NCBI GenBank assembly: GCA_015680685.1 | Contig: MNCI01035635.1 | Span: 178,966 to 242,965, forward strand | Direction of reading: 5' to 3' | Length of the DNA: 64,000 nt | From: Gnetum montanum | Lineage: Eukaryota > Streptophyta > Gnetopsida > Gnetales > Gnetaceae | Position numbers and translations under genes: made by a program | The notes under the pieces: model-generated | What the model saw: the letters and a program-made list of their open reading frames with translations, nothing else | Database searches by the model: none | Told to the model about the DNA's origin: nothing | Shown here: positions 1 through 11,222 of the stretch, piece after piece | Position numbering within the stretch: the first letter of the stretch is position 1 | Layout: each line of letters starts with the position of its first letter

Positions 1-218
1 TCTCATAGAAACAAATTACAAGAGCTTTGCTACAGCTGCCAAAAAGATACCTAATTGTGGCGGAAGCACACTTATTCATAGGCTAGAACAGACGCTGCGT
101 AAATGAGGCCATGTAGACGCATGGACAGATGCGTCGATGGGGCCACATCGATGCAGCCATGTATAAAAGGCCCCGTATACATGGCCAATCGACACATTGA
201 CTGATGAGCACTTCATCA
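1..218 (-). repeat. El1 3' LTR, partial
   Basis: Matches 11890-12123 of the other El1 LTR, including the GCACTTCATCA end, a GATG/GGCC-rich stretch and a TATTCATAGGC segment matching the TATTTATAGGC box of the other copy. The inner boundary is at 218, where TCATCA meets the polypurine tract. The rest lies before base 1. Confidence 0.9.
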
Positions 219-231
219 TACCCCCACGACT
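219..231 (-). promoter_or_regulatory. El1 3' polypurine tract
   Basis: Read on the minus strand this is AGTCGTGGGGGTA, directly next to the LTR start TGATGA. It is the expected plus-strand primer for reverse transcription. El2 (17999-18012) and El6 (61281-61294) have the same motif at the same place. From 232 to 462 lies the untranslated stretch between the ORF3 stop and this tract. Confidence 0.8.
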
Positions 232-462
232 AAGTGAAAACTCATCCTCAAGTTTCATTACAATTTGGAAGGTATGAAGTTCTTATTACAACACACATAA
301 CACAACACATCTATAAAGACATCAACTTTACTGATGCACCAAGTGCCTGAGTGTACAGAGAAGAATGAATTACAAAATGGTTGTGTTCAAAGATAAAATT
401 GAACACCTTGATGATCCTGGATTCTCTACTATGCTGAAAGATGCAAAAATTGTTGGAGAAGA

Positions 463-3279
463 TCACACCGTCCTTGGTGGCGCATGTGGCGACAGTTGTG
501 TGGATGATGGTTATCCCATAGCAACTGCAACTTTCAGAGGCAACCGAAAAGCCTCCAAGAGAGCTCTCATTTTCTCTTCTTTGCTTCTGGGATCGTTCAC
601 TATCCAAGCAGCTTCACCAATGTGTGCCAGGACTAGAACCTCCCAAGGGCATGGAAATGCAGGAAAGAGTTCTTTCAGATTGACAAACTAGGCCACGAAC
701 CATTTTCGTTCGATGTCGAATGTTTAGATTGATGTATGTAACTGCTGGTAGTCATTCATTCATCGGGCCAAGTTCTCAGAAATCACACATTGTTGTTCAA
801 AATGCGTGCGAAGCACCTCGAGTTTCACATTTGTTGTTTTCAATTTTTGTTTCGTCACTTTATGTGCTTGGAACTTTCCCTTGTATAAAGACTACGAGGT
901 GGCCACTTGCTTTTCTAGGTCAAACCATAGCCTTTCGGCTATTAGCATAGCCAAGTTTGCATCACGAAGGTTGGCCAACTCCATGTACTCTATCATTTCT
1001 TCAACCTACAGTTCCTTGAGACGGATCTCAGCCTAGTTGTAGGCATTCAATCTATCTAAGATGGGTTGCCATACCTCGCCTCCTTCTCGAAGCTACTGGA
1101 GTGCCTGGTTTAGTTTGGCCTTTGCAACTTGAATATGCTTTTCATGTACTTCCTTCTGCAATCCCACTTGGTCCCTGTAATGATTTTTAACTTTTTCAAA
1201 CTTAAGGGCTTCATTTTTCCAAGCGGTGATTTTGATAGTTGATTTTTGTTGCAAGGCCCAAACCTTCTCCATAGATAGATTTCGATTTTTGATGGCCAAT
1301 CTCCTCACATCAGCATTCACCTTGGCTAGCTCTTCCTGCTATTGATGGATAAAGTCTTTCATGTGTTGATTTTCAACACCAACATTGCACAGGCGATGAA
1401 ATTTTGCAGTCAGCCTAACATTCTCCCAACGAATCTCCACCAAGTTCTTGTTTAGATGATATGTGTGAGTGTCTATCAAGGACTTGTCAAAGATCGCCGA
1501 CTCTCGCTCATCTTCAACCGTCTATAGCTTGGCTTGAAGCTATTGAAAAGATTCATCTCTAGTGAGTTCATGGTTGAGGAGAGTTGGATCAGCAAGTTGG
1601 ACCCTTAATTGGGCAACTTTCATCACCAAGCGTTGATAATTGGCTTGCGCTACTTCAAGTTGCCCCTCCAAGATGAGGCTCTTGCCCCTTGCTGAGAGAA
1701 GCTCTGACTAGGTTGTGGTGATATTATCCGAAAGATCAAAGACATCTGGAAGAGGTTGCTTGGTTCCCACTAGTTGGTCCAATAGTTCTTCATGTTGGGC
1801 TACATCGATCTTGCTACATGAAGTCCCTACGGTTTTTTGTATATCTTCAAGTCCATGTACGTCTGGTACAGGTGCCACCGATGCATTAAGAACCATAGTA
1901 ATCATATTAGCAACCACTTTAGCCATAATTTCTTGTCCCTGGTGCTGCATCACCAGGACAGTTGCCCCCTCTCCATCCTCCAAGCATACCGAAAAAGTAG
2001 TAGCATTTCCTAAAATTTCAAGAAATAACTGTTGGGTGGAGACCATTACTTCTCAGACACTAGGATCAATTCTTACAGGTACTTGTGTTCAGCTGATAGA
2101 GAACAATGGTCCTGCTCCCTCTAGCAGACTCACTGATCGAGCCACTTGCTCCAGATGGCTCATTGCACGGTGATAGACTGAAGGGTCTTCTCCTTCATTG
2201 GTCCTTATAGATTGCTCTTGTTGGCTCAAGAGTGATTGTCGGATCTCATGTATATGTTCTACGATTATTTCTGAACCTGACCTCATTGTTTGTGTAGGTG
2301 GTGGAGGTGGTTGTGCTCTTCCTTAGTTTGTGTGGTCGCCAGAGTCTTATCTTTCATCATCTCCCACCATGAGGCAATTGGGATGTGCCGAAGTGTATCA
2401 TTGGTGTATCGTGCTATCTTTGCCCATTTGCATATTTTTTTGATTAAGCAGGGAAAGGGTAGATCCTTTCTTCCACATTATCTTTTAGCGAATCTTTTCT
2501 CAATCTCCAGAAACAACAACTGTGGAAGGCTGATTGGGAACTTTTTTCTTAAAGCGGCACATGCATGAGTAGAGAAGGCCGTGATCTTGCTAGGTCTTAA
2601 TGTTGGATTCAAGTGGTAAGACATAATTTTTGAGTATACCCTCTTTGTGGTGGTTAAAGTGCCAAAATCCTTGTGATCTACCCCATAGCACCGCCAGATC
2701 CACTCCCCTTTCTGGGATCTACTTGCTTAGGGATCTCTGCCACATTAGCTTTGATCTCTGGCAACCCCGGAGCTTGTATGATTGCTTCTATAGAGTAAGA
2801 TACATAAATGTCCTTGATTCTTACTCTAGACCCTGATTGTCGATTTGTGCAAAAGAGATAAGTCTCTCCTAAATACCATTCACCACTAGATGTGATGATT
2901 GACCACATAGGAGAGTTTTGCAATTGGATCTTTACATCTTCTGGTGCATTCTCTAGAAATGGTTCAAAGTTTAACTCTTGTAGGACCATTCGTTGCACCT
3001 CCCTTGGCCTAATAGCGTCAAGACATGCCTAGGTCAGGGTGACCTCAACCATGGCACTATCACTAGAGTCTCATCCCCTTGTGATTGTTCACTAGGGACC
3101 TCCTCTTTAGGAATCTAACGAACAGATTCCACATCAGGTCCTTCAAGAAGGGGCCTAGTTGCATGGGAGCCCTCCACGTGCTTTGGTTGCCACACACCTC
3201 ATCCTCTTCCCATTTTTGGTCACTTGTCCCTTGGTTGTGATGGTCATTCTCCCCTTGGATGCCATGGTTTTGGTGCCAT
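463..3279 (-). pseudogene. El1 ORF3: plant-transposon-type domain plus long coiled coil
   Basis: Third ORF, located where env-like genes sit in other elements (after integrase, before the PPT). The ATG at 3279-3277 starts MAPK and directly follows a candidate 3' splice site. The stop (463-465) lies in a context shared with El2 and El6 (R-T-V/I-stop, then TCTT). The span is 2817 nt, 939 codons, close to El6. The N-terminal third has conserved stretches (LQELNFEPFLENAPEDVKI, then FPCLIKKICK) that I match from memory to the domain annotated as 'putative plant transposon protein' in plants. The C-terminal half is heptad-like and charged (for example 1093-1320), predicting a long coiled coil. Several in-frame stops make it dead. 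Function unknown; a structural or env-position protein is only a guess. Confidence 0.75.
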
Positions 3280-3559
3280 CTACAATCAAACATAGCCATT
3301 AATTAAATTATGCACAATTTGCTCAAAATGGTCCTCATACACCTTTCTCAGTTTGACTAAGTTATGGTATTGGCATGTGCATTCCATTAAATTTCCCAAA
3401 GTATTAGCTGATGGTTTAGAAACAAAAAAAATGATGCATGAGTTGTAGGTTAAACTATTGTTTTTGTTTCTTCTCCTAAGAGGTGTTAAGTCTTTAATAA
3501 TTTTAATTTTAATTAATTAATTTTTCTATAGAACTCACCCCCCATGACTGAGAGCATAC
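3280..3559 (-). other. Candidate leader intron before El1 ORF3
   Basis: On the minus strand the donor is GGAG|GTATGC at 3560/3559 and the acceptor is TTTGATTGTAG at 3280, directly before the ORF3 ATG. AT-rich, 280 nt. El2 (308 nt) and El6 (304 nt) have an intron of similar size at the same position. Inferred from sequence alone; no transcript data. Confidence 0.5.
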
Positions 3560-3699
3560 CTCCAGTTGTAAAATATGGGAAGGATAGGTTGATTTAGACA
3601 TGCGATAGAAAATGTAGGTGCTTGTGAAGAAGAAGTGAGGCAGAAAAAATGGAAAATCTCCCCCCAATTTGTGTGCAAAGCGGCCAAAACTTTGGAGTG

Positions 3700-3800
3700 C
3701 AACGGGGGTATATATAGAGTTTTTCACTACATCAATGGGGCTACATATATGTGGCCTCATATACACAGGGGGCTACATATACGAGAGCCTAGTCAACATA
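3700..3800 (-). promoter_or_regulatory. El1 internal U3-like promoter for ORF3
   Basis: A TATATATA box (3709-3716) is preceded, in the minus sense, by GATG/GGCC words (for example CATCAATGGGGC and GGCCTCATATAC), as in the U3 of the LTR of this element. It lies about 150 nt upstream of the candidate donor site. El2 and El6 show the same layout. Confidence 0.55.
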
Positions 3801-5280
3801 GGGGTGTTACGAGCATTAACCAACATTGACCAGACAATAAAAAGCCTAAAAAATTGAATTAAAATGCCAAAGTGGGACAATTGGAGAGCTTGAGAGACCG
3901 AGAACTTGGCTGAGAGAAAGAGGAAGGTAAGTGGGACGAGAAAAAGAGTCAAAGATAGGAATATGTTGTGAGAAAGAACTCTGTGGAGAAGAATTCGAGT
4001 GATGGGTAGTGTAGAAATAATCAACCAACAATATCAAGAGGATGGGAGACTAACAAACGGAACTAGGGATATGCAAGTGGGTCCTCCCCATACTAGGCAG
4101 TACCCTTAGTAGCCCTTGCATATCATCAATACCAAAGTCCATGGGCCCTAGAGTCAAAGAATAGTGATCACAAGTTAACACTCTCATCCATGAGAACCCA
4201 TAGAAGCATTAGGAGTTCATGGAAATCACAACAAACCATCAAAACATAAGACAGGAAGTGAGGTGAGTCATGGAGAGAAATGGGTGAGAGAGGAGTGGAA
4301 ATTGGAATTTCGATTATCAGTCACATGAAATCCCATGTGAAGTTGTGGTTAAGTGACCCAGTAGAACCTTTTCCAAGTTCATACCCAAAACCAACCACAT
4401 ACAGTGACATCGCAACAACATGCGAAGACTCGTCCACCCCCAAGAGTACAAGAATTCACCCACAGAGAACCACCACTCCAACATGCGTGAGAGACTAAAT
4501 TAGAGGGGATGAAGCAAGTCCCATAACTAGTGTTTGTGGTCCATGAGAGGTGGTCTAAGGGGTGTGATTTTAATTCCCATATATTTATTATTTTATTTTT
4601 ATTTTGATTTTGATTTTGTGGGAACCACACCATGCAAAGACCCATGCTGGTTTACATGCATTCGACTAAGGGGTGTGCTTTGAATCCTCTCTTTTTTTCT
4701 CTTTTTGCAAAGGACCACACCATGCAAGGTCAAATTGCCAAGGAGCTTCCTTGTATAAAAGAACTTGCAGTGGTAAGAAATCCATGAGGACACTTTTGCC
4801 ACCTAGGGAATAAAAAAGTACGACGAATGTTGCATTCCCCTTGAAGTCACACCCGATTCAAACCATTGGGTCATCCCCAAGTTTGGGAACTACACAAGTC
4901 ACACATTAATTAAAATGCTTTTAAGTGAATGGGGTTTGCATGTTTCCAAAGGGAGGAAAACAATGGAGATGATGAATGGTTGGATGACGTGGACTCACTA
5001 CCAATTTTATGAGATGAAAGTAGATGTAAATTCCAAGAATAACAATGTGAGGGTAGGAGCGAGCTAGAATAGGTGGACCATTTTATGTGACCCATCGCAA
5101 CGAAAACCAACCACATGACACATCTAATGATAATAAGACAATTTATTAGTAACCAACTAGAAATTAAACACACACACACACACACATAAATAAGCAAACA
5201 AAGAAACATAAAAGTAANATAAAAAGTGTAAAACAAAAAGGTTCCAAAAATAGTGAGAAGCTTAGTAGAGTGGATTAGCA
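3801..5280 (-). other. El1 non-coding spacer between pol and ORF3
   Basis: No open frame with retroelement homology. It contains two diverged copies of a block running from AAGGGGTGTG to CCACACCATGCAA (4558-4640 and 4667-4730), which recurs in the El2 spacer (31590-31735) and the El6 spacer (56797-56850). The motif GCAAGTGGGTCCTCCCCAT (4072-4090) is also shared by all three. A (CA)n run lies at 5167-5187 and a single N at 5218. Confidence 0.7.
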
Positions 5281-6560
5281 TGGTGAACGGTCTCCCCCAT
5301 GACTAGGTTGGGAGGAGGAGACCCGAAAAATGAAACAAGGCTATCCTTGTGATTATAAGGTAGTAGCACTGGTTTGATGGAGTTCATGAAAAGGTTTTAA
5401 TTATTTCCTATGGATCAACTGTGTTCTTGTGGGGTCCTCAGGCTTGTGTATAAGCAAGGCCTTTGATGGGAAGGTTTTGAATAAAATATAGGGTCCCTTC
5501 CACAATGTTTGAAACTTGGTACGTTGCGGTATGTGTGTGGGGTTCTAGTAGAGCACCTTATCTCCACATCAAAATTTTACCTTCCGAATCCTAAGATCAT
5601 GACATTTCTTATTATAGGCCTTGTGTATCTCATTTGCTGATAGGGCTACTAATCAGTTTTGATCTAGCACCCTTAAGTTGATAAGTCGTTTATGGTGTGC
5701 TAGGTGCAGGTCAAGGCCCAAGTCACTAGCTATAAATAGTGTCCAAAGTTCTGCCTGAATTGGAAGTTTCGATAGCTTTTCGTACTTTAACTCGTAAGGA
5801 GAGTAACCTATAGGAAGTTTCCAAGTGGAGCGATAGGCCTAGAGGGCATCATTAAGTTTGGTGCTCCAGTCCCTCCTATATTTACTGATGGTTCGAGTGA
5901 TGATTTTGGTGATCTCCCTATTAGTGACTTCGGCCTACTCGTTGGCTTGGGGGTGATAAGGTGTTATAAATTTATGGGTAACACCCAAGTGTTGCATGAG
6001 TTTATGAAAAGTGATGCACGTGAAATGCGTGCCATTGTTTGAGATGAGTGCACATGGGACTCCAAACCTGTTTACGATTTATTGTTGGACAAATCGTGCG
6101 GTGATGTTTGAGGAATAGTCAATGATGGCTACTGCCTCTGCCCACTTTGTGCAGTAGTCGACAACGACGATGATGTATACCTTCTCATTGGACAGGGGTG
6201 TGATATGACCCATGAAATTTATGTCCCAAATGTTGAAGGGCCATAATGCTTGGATCCATTATTGAGGTCCATCCATTTGTGTAGTCATTCTACTATCTCT
6301 CTGACAATGTTCACAGGAGCAGGCAAACCATTATGCATCCCTAAAGAGTGTAGGCCAATAATATCCTGTAAGCAGGATCTTAATGGTCATGCGTCGTCCA
6401 GCATAGTGGGCCCCACAAGGGCCCTCATGAGCATCTCGGAGGATGCGCAGTGTATCATCATTAGGGAGACACCATCAAACCAGGCCATTTGCACACACCT
6501 TATAAAGGTGACCATTGATTTCCATGAAGCGCTTGGCCTTATGGAGAAACTATTGTTCTT
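5281..6560 (-). pseudogene. El1 integrase (broken)
   Basis: C-terminal part of pol. The zinc finger is clear (HEGPCGAHYAG, then CSCEHCQR, about 6300-6440). The catalytic core starts at about 6240 with PFNIWDINFMGH and continues with VYIIVVVDYCTKWAEA. The first catalytic Asp reads Asn (INFMG) and the second reads Asn (SNNGTHFT), so the enzyme could not work. The C-terminal domain runs to about 5300, with stops. The end of pol carries the PPT-like motif TAGTCATGGGGGAGA (5293-5306, minus sense). Confidence 0.85.
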
Positions 6561-8100
6561 GTTGATGGTCCCACTCCTTTGGCAATTCCTAGGTTGTGAG
6601 ATAGGTGAGGATGTGGCTGAACCAATGTGTTTCTTTGGGCACCTGCTTATAGATCGCTCCCACAAAGAGGATTTCATCTAGAAATTGGTCGGAGAGTCGC
6701 TCCTCCTCTTCTCCGTCATCCCATCGCAATCGAGACAAGTGGTCAGCAACCACATTCTCGGTTCCCTTCCAATCTACCATAGTGAGGTCAAATTCTTGAA
6801 GAATCACCAACCATTGTATGATATGGGGGCTCACCGTTGGTTTGTTCATCAGGAACTAGATGGCACTATGGTTAGTATGCATAAACACCTTATATCCAAG
6901 CACATAGTGTCAGAATTTTTCCAAGGCAAACACCACTGCCATTAACTCTCTTTTGGTGGTGGTGTAGTTAAGTTGAGCACCCACAATGCTATGCCCTGCA
7001 TAGTGAATATAGTATGGGTGTTTCTGGTCATCGCACTATGTAAGCATAGCTCCCAACGCATAGTTGGATGCATCCATCATGATGTAGAAGGGTTTGGACC
7101 AATTAGGTGCCCATAGAATTGGAGTTTTTATTTAAGAATTTGGAATGTAGATTCACATTCCCTCATGCATACGAACAAAGCACCTTTCTTTGTGAGTTCC
7201 ACCAACAGCTTGACAATCTTTGAGAAATTTTCAATGAAGTGCCGGTAGTAACCAGTGTGGCCAAGGAATGATTAAACATCTTTTACAGTGCTTGGTTGAC
7301 TAGTAATTCCTTGGATGACCCTGATCTCTTCAGGATCTATGCTAATCCTTGCTTGTGAAATACGGTGCCCTAGAACGGTGCCCTCTTCGACCATTGAGTG
7401 GCTCTTTTGCCAATTGAGCCATAGATTAGTTTCTAAAAATATTTTTAGAACTTGCTCAAGGTGTTCCAAGGCTTGTTCAAATGTGGATCCATAGGTAGAA
7501 AAGTCATCCATGAAAACTTCTACCCCATTGCCAATTTTCTACTGGAAGATGCTGAGGACAAGGCGTTGGAAAGTGGTAGGTGCATTACACAGGCTAAAGG
7601 GCATCTTCTTGTATGCGAAAGTCCCCCATGGACTTGTAAATTTTTTCTTGGCCTAGTCTTTTAGTGTAATTTGGATTTGGTTATAGCCACTATAACCATC
7701 CAAAAAGCTATAATAACAATGCCCTGCGATGGTACCCAACACTTGGTCCACAAATGGGAGTGGAAAGTAATCCTTGAAAGTAGCCATGTTGAGCAATCAG
7801 AAATCTATACAGACCCTCCATTTTCCACTCTTCTTTGGCACAATAATAAGTGGGCTAACCCATTTGCTATCCACAATGGAGTAGATGAACCCTGCTTTTA
7901 GTAACTACTTGATTTCATCTTTGATGACCTACTTCAATTTGGGGTTCAATCATCTTTGTGGTTGTCATCGTGGCTTCATGGAGGGGTCAATATAAATCCG
8001 ATGTTGGAAGACTCTGGGATCAACTCCTGTTACTTCAAGATATGAACATGCAAAAGTATCCTTCCATTTGTTCACCACCTTTAGCAACTTCTTCTTCTAC
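6561..8100 (-). pseudogene. El1 reverse transcriptase and RNase H (broken)
   Basis: RT lies at about 7140-8050. The catalytic box is intact as VFMDDFSTYG (about 7480-7515), followed by NWQKSHSMVEEGTVLGHRIS. RNase H follows and ends in QEFDLTMVDWKGTENVVADH and LSRL (6720-6800). Stops and frameshifts separate the frames. The FMDD form and the spacing are typical of plant Athila/Tat-group RT (family knowledge). Confidence 0.9.
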
Positions 8101-9000
8101 TCAGGAGCAAGGGTGGCATTGATAATTACTGGCTTCCCATTCTACAAAAATGCATATTCTAAATGGGCTGGTAAGGATTTGAGTTCCAAGGGCTCTTGTT
8201 TAAAACTTTTAGGGATTTGTAACTTTCTCCAATCATCATGGTCATCAACATAAAGTGCTGCTTGTTGATGGACCTTTTCCACATCATCCATGCTCTTTAC
8301 ATAGGCACGTACAAGCCCCTTAGATGGTTCCATGCATAAAGTGCTACTAGTAGGGTTAGCGATCAACCATTGGGTGCCTTCTTGATTTGTGGCTACTGTG
8401 TATAGGCATTGTTGAACCTACGATTTCTCAGTACATTGACTGCATGCTTGAATAGATGTCCTCTTAGAAAACCATAGCTACTACACATAGTTGCACCTGG
8501 AGTCACTGTATGCGATGCATGGAACATGCTTCTTCTCAATCTTTCCAAAAGGATTTTTCTTTGAAATTTCAAGGGAAAGATCTTGAAGTCCTAATCTTGC
8601 ATCCACCATGCTCAGCCAAGCTCTTCCCATTATGATTGAAAAGTTTCCCTTGCACTTCTCAACATGAATGACAAGGAATTCAGTAGGATAGGACCACCCA
8701 AAAATGGTGGTCACAATGTCTTCCACCAATCCTAAGGGAACAGTAATGGATTGCTCTGCTAGCTCAAGTTGAATGTTGCTCTTCTTTAACAGGGGTAGGT
8801 TCCAAGTCTTGTACATGTCATGTGAAATCAAGTTGACTCCTGACCCCAAATCTAGAGGAGCTTTACATGGCTTGTTTCCTACCACTTGAAGATAGATGAG
8901 GGGGCTTCCCAAATTAGTTAATTTCTGAGAAAGATGACCTACCTTTATCCAGTTTGTCATAACATGTGTGGGCATGACTGTTTGTACATTGGAGGGCATT
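8101..9000 (-). pseudogene. El1 aspartic protease and PR-RT linker (broken)
   Basis: An open stretch of 172 codons (8481-8999) holds a retropepsin-like domain: LDLGSGVNLIS is the active-site loop (Asp-Leu-Gly-Ser), and IIMGRAWLSMVDA is the second conserved strand. The following linker (8101-8480) is interrupted but contains the segment ELKSLPAHLEYAF that precedes RT in related elements. The active-site Asp is retained, unlike El2 (Asn) and El6 (Tyr). Confidence 0.85.
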
Positions 9001-11058
9001 TGGTTTGAAGGCTACTTGAAGGATGGAATGGTGGAGGCAATTGGAGGTTTAGAGGAACTAGCCACAGGTGTGTAAGAGGGTGTTCTTGGGTTATTAGGCT
9101 AGAAAAAGGGACATTTTAATGGCTTCACTTCTATTCCACTCAACTGAGGAGCTGGTTGTAAGTTGACAACCCTTGTAGTGTTACGTTGTTATGGCTATGG
9201 TGGTATTTCCCCCTGCATAGGTAGAGAAGGTGGTAGTTGAGTGGGATGTTGCTGAGTAGGGACAACAAGAGAAGGTGATGGAGGATAGTAGAGATGTGGG
9301 TTCTTCCCCCTAGGTGATGGAGACTATGCTCGAAAGTATTNNNNNNNNNNNNNNNNNNNNNNNNNNNNNNNNNNNNNNNNNNNNNNNNNNNNNNNNNNNN
9401 NNNNNNNNNNNNNNNNNNNNNNNNNNNNNNNNNNNNNNNNNNNNNNNNNNNNNNNNNNNNNNNNNNNNNNTGCCACCTCCAAGGTAGCAATACCCTTACC
9501 GACATCCAAATCCCTATGGGTACTATGTTCAGCAACCAATCTCCTGCAAGACTTTTCTAGTCATGTGACCTTGCAAAATTATTACCCCCCCCCCACCAAA
9601 CTTNGGGATCCTGATTATACTCTTTTGCACTTTCCTTCTTTCTAAGTTCCCCCTCTTCTTTAGCCACTTGCTCAATTAAGCACTACAGTTGATGGGCTCC
9701 TAGCTCTGATAGTCATGCTTGGGCATACACACCAAGGGTCTTTTTGGTTTCAAAGTAGAGCCCATCAATGATATGGCGAAGCTGTGCCCACTGAGAGTAG
9801 CCATGACTAGGGCATCGATGTAACAATGAGTAGCATATCTCATGGCTGCATCCAAGGGTTCATGACCACCTTGCTTCCACCCTTGGATCTAGCATCTCAA
9901 GTTAGCCACTTTGGAGTAGGTTTGACATTTGTCATTGAAAATTTCCAGCATTGTACTCCATCTCCTAATTAATTTCAACTCCAAAGATTGGTACCAGCTT
10001 TTCACTTCTTTGATGAGTATGCGAGGGAACAACTTAAGTTTCTACCAATCATTATCTATGTTGTACAGGGTGCAAGCATCATGAAACACTTGAAAGTGAG
10101 TTTGTGGATCAAAATTATATCCCCCTTCAAATATGGGAATGTTGTTCATGTCAATGCACTTGATTCGACTATCTTTCAAGTGCCTACTAGGTATTTAAAC
10201 TACCTCGGTGATATTGAGCATACTTTGAGTAGCCAATAGTGGTTCATCCGAGTCATAGTCCTGCTAAAGGCCATGATGTATATGATGATTTTGGCTACCT
10301 CTCCTTTCTTGATGGTGAGACTTGTGTGATTGATCATGCCCTCCCTCACATTGTTCTCTTCGACCCTTATGACCATCATCACCTTGCTCCTTTCTACCAT
10401 GGTTATGATTGAAGTTAAAACTAGATGAATGTAGAGTGGAGCAAGAGGATGGATAAGAGGGAGAGGAATTGCCACCACCCTAGTGTCGATCTCCTCCTCT
10501 ACTTTGATGATGACCTCAATCTTCAATCCCATCTTTGCTTTTGCCATGACCTTTCCTGCGTGACCCACCATCTTCTTGGGGGTCCCGATCACTTGGTTTC
10601 TTGTTTTGAATGATGGATTGAATGATCTGATGCATCGGAGGAGGTTTGGTTGAATGAGAATCATGAAAGAAAGGTTCCTCATTGTCTTGTAGTCCTTGCA
10701 AGAATAAGGGATGATTGAATTATTTCTCCTTCATGTGTTCATGTTGTTCTACCTGCTGTTGGTCTCGTACACATTGTGCCTCAGTTAGATGATAGTCTCA
10801 GTAGTCGTGGTCCTCCATGACATACTCCACACCATGGTCCTGAATGCCGAGTCTAGTAAGATTGTGAAATAGCATTCTAGGGGCCGTTTAGTTAGGCGGT
10901 AATATGATGTTTCCCTCCATGTCCCACCAGTGCAGATGCTCATCCTAATGTAAAATAAAGGTGAAGTCAGGGACATATTCATCTAGATGCATGTATACCA
11001 CCCAACATTCTTGTGGCACTGGTGGGTTGGATCCATCTCACTTGTGAGAAGAAGACAT
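9001..11058 (-). pseudogene. El1 gag (broken, with assembly gap)
   Basis: Starts at the ATG 11058-11056 (MSSSHK), about 150 nt downstream of the PBS. An Arg/Ser/Gly-rich region lies at about 10250-10700. The capsid-like core follows at about 9840-10150, with LKLFPRILIKEVKSWYQSLE and the conserved Trp-Tyr. Many stops. The C-terminal gag is interrupted by 130 Ns and a misoriented piece (9471-9603). Confidence 0.75.
9341..9603. other. Assembly gap (130 N) plus misoriented insert
   Basis: Ns at 9341-9470 and a single N at 9604 bracket 9471-9603. That piece reads CCCTATGGGTACTATGTTCA on the plus strand, whereas El2, also a minus-strand element, carries the same gag segment on the minus strand (about 36425-36490). 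Sequence on either side of the bracket is in the normal minus orientation. The piece is most simply a contig fragment placed backwards. Confidence 0.8.
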
Positions 11059-11203
11059 TTTGGATGTTAGATAATCCACTAATTGGTGTATCTTACTTTT
11101 TACATAGATCACCTAGTGTGCGTAGATTTTACTATCCCAGGTTTGTTCCAATGATGTGAATGATAATTTTGCTAAGGCTAGATGACGCATGTAAGACTAA
11201 CAT

Positions 11204-11221
11204 TCCTTAGAAATAGTGCCA
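11204..11221 (-). promoter_or_regulatory. El1 primer-binding site
   Basis: Minus-strand TGGCACTATTTCTAAGGA, one base inside the 5' LTR. A decayed form of the tRNA-Asp-type site that is clear in El2 and at 13150. Confidence 0.7.
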
Positions 11222-11222
11222 A

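Noticed and set aside
1715-2173. Plus-strand 152-codon frame, Ser/Thr rich
   Set aside because: Antisense shadow of El1 ORF3.
4910-5281. 123-codon minus-strand open frame with hydrophobic residues
   Set aside because: It runs through a (CA)n microsatellite and an N in the non-coding spacer; no homologous frame is kept in El2 or El6.
9585-9595. Run of C next to an N
   Set aside because: Lies in the misoriented, gap-bounded piece; likely sequencing or assembly noise.
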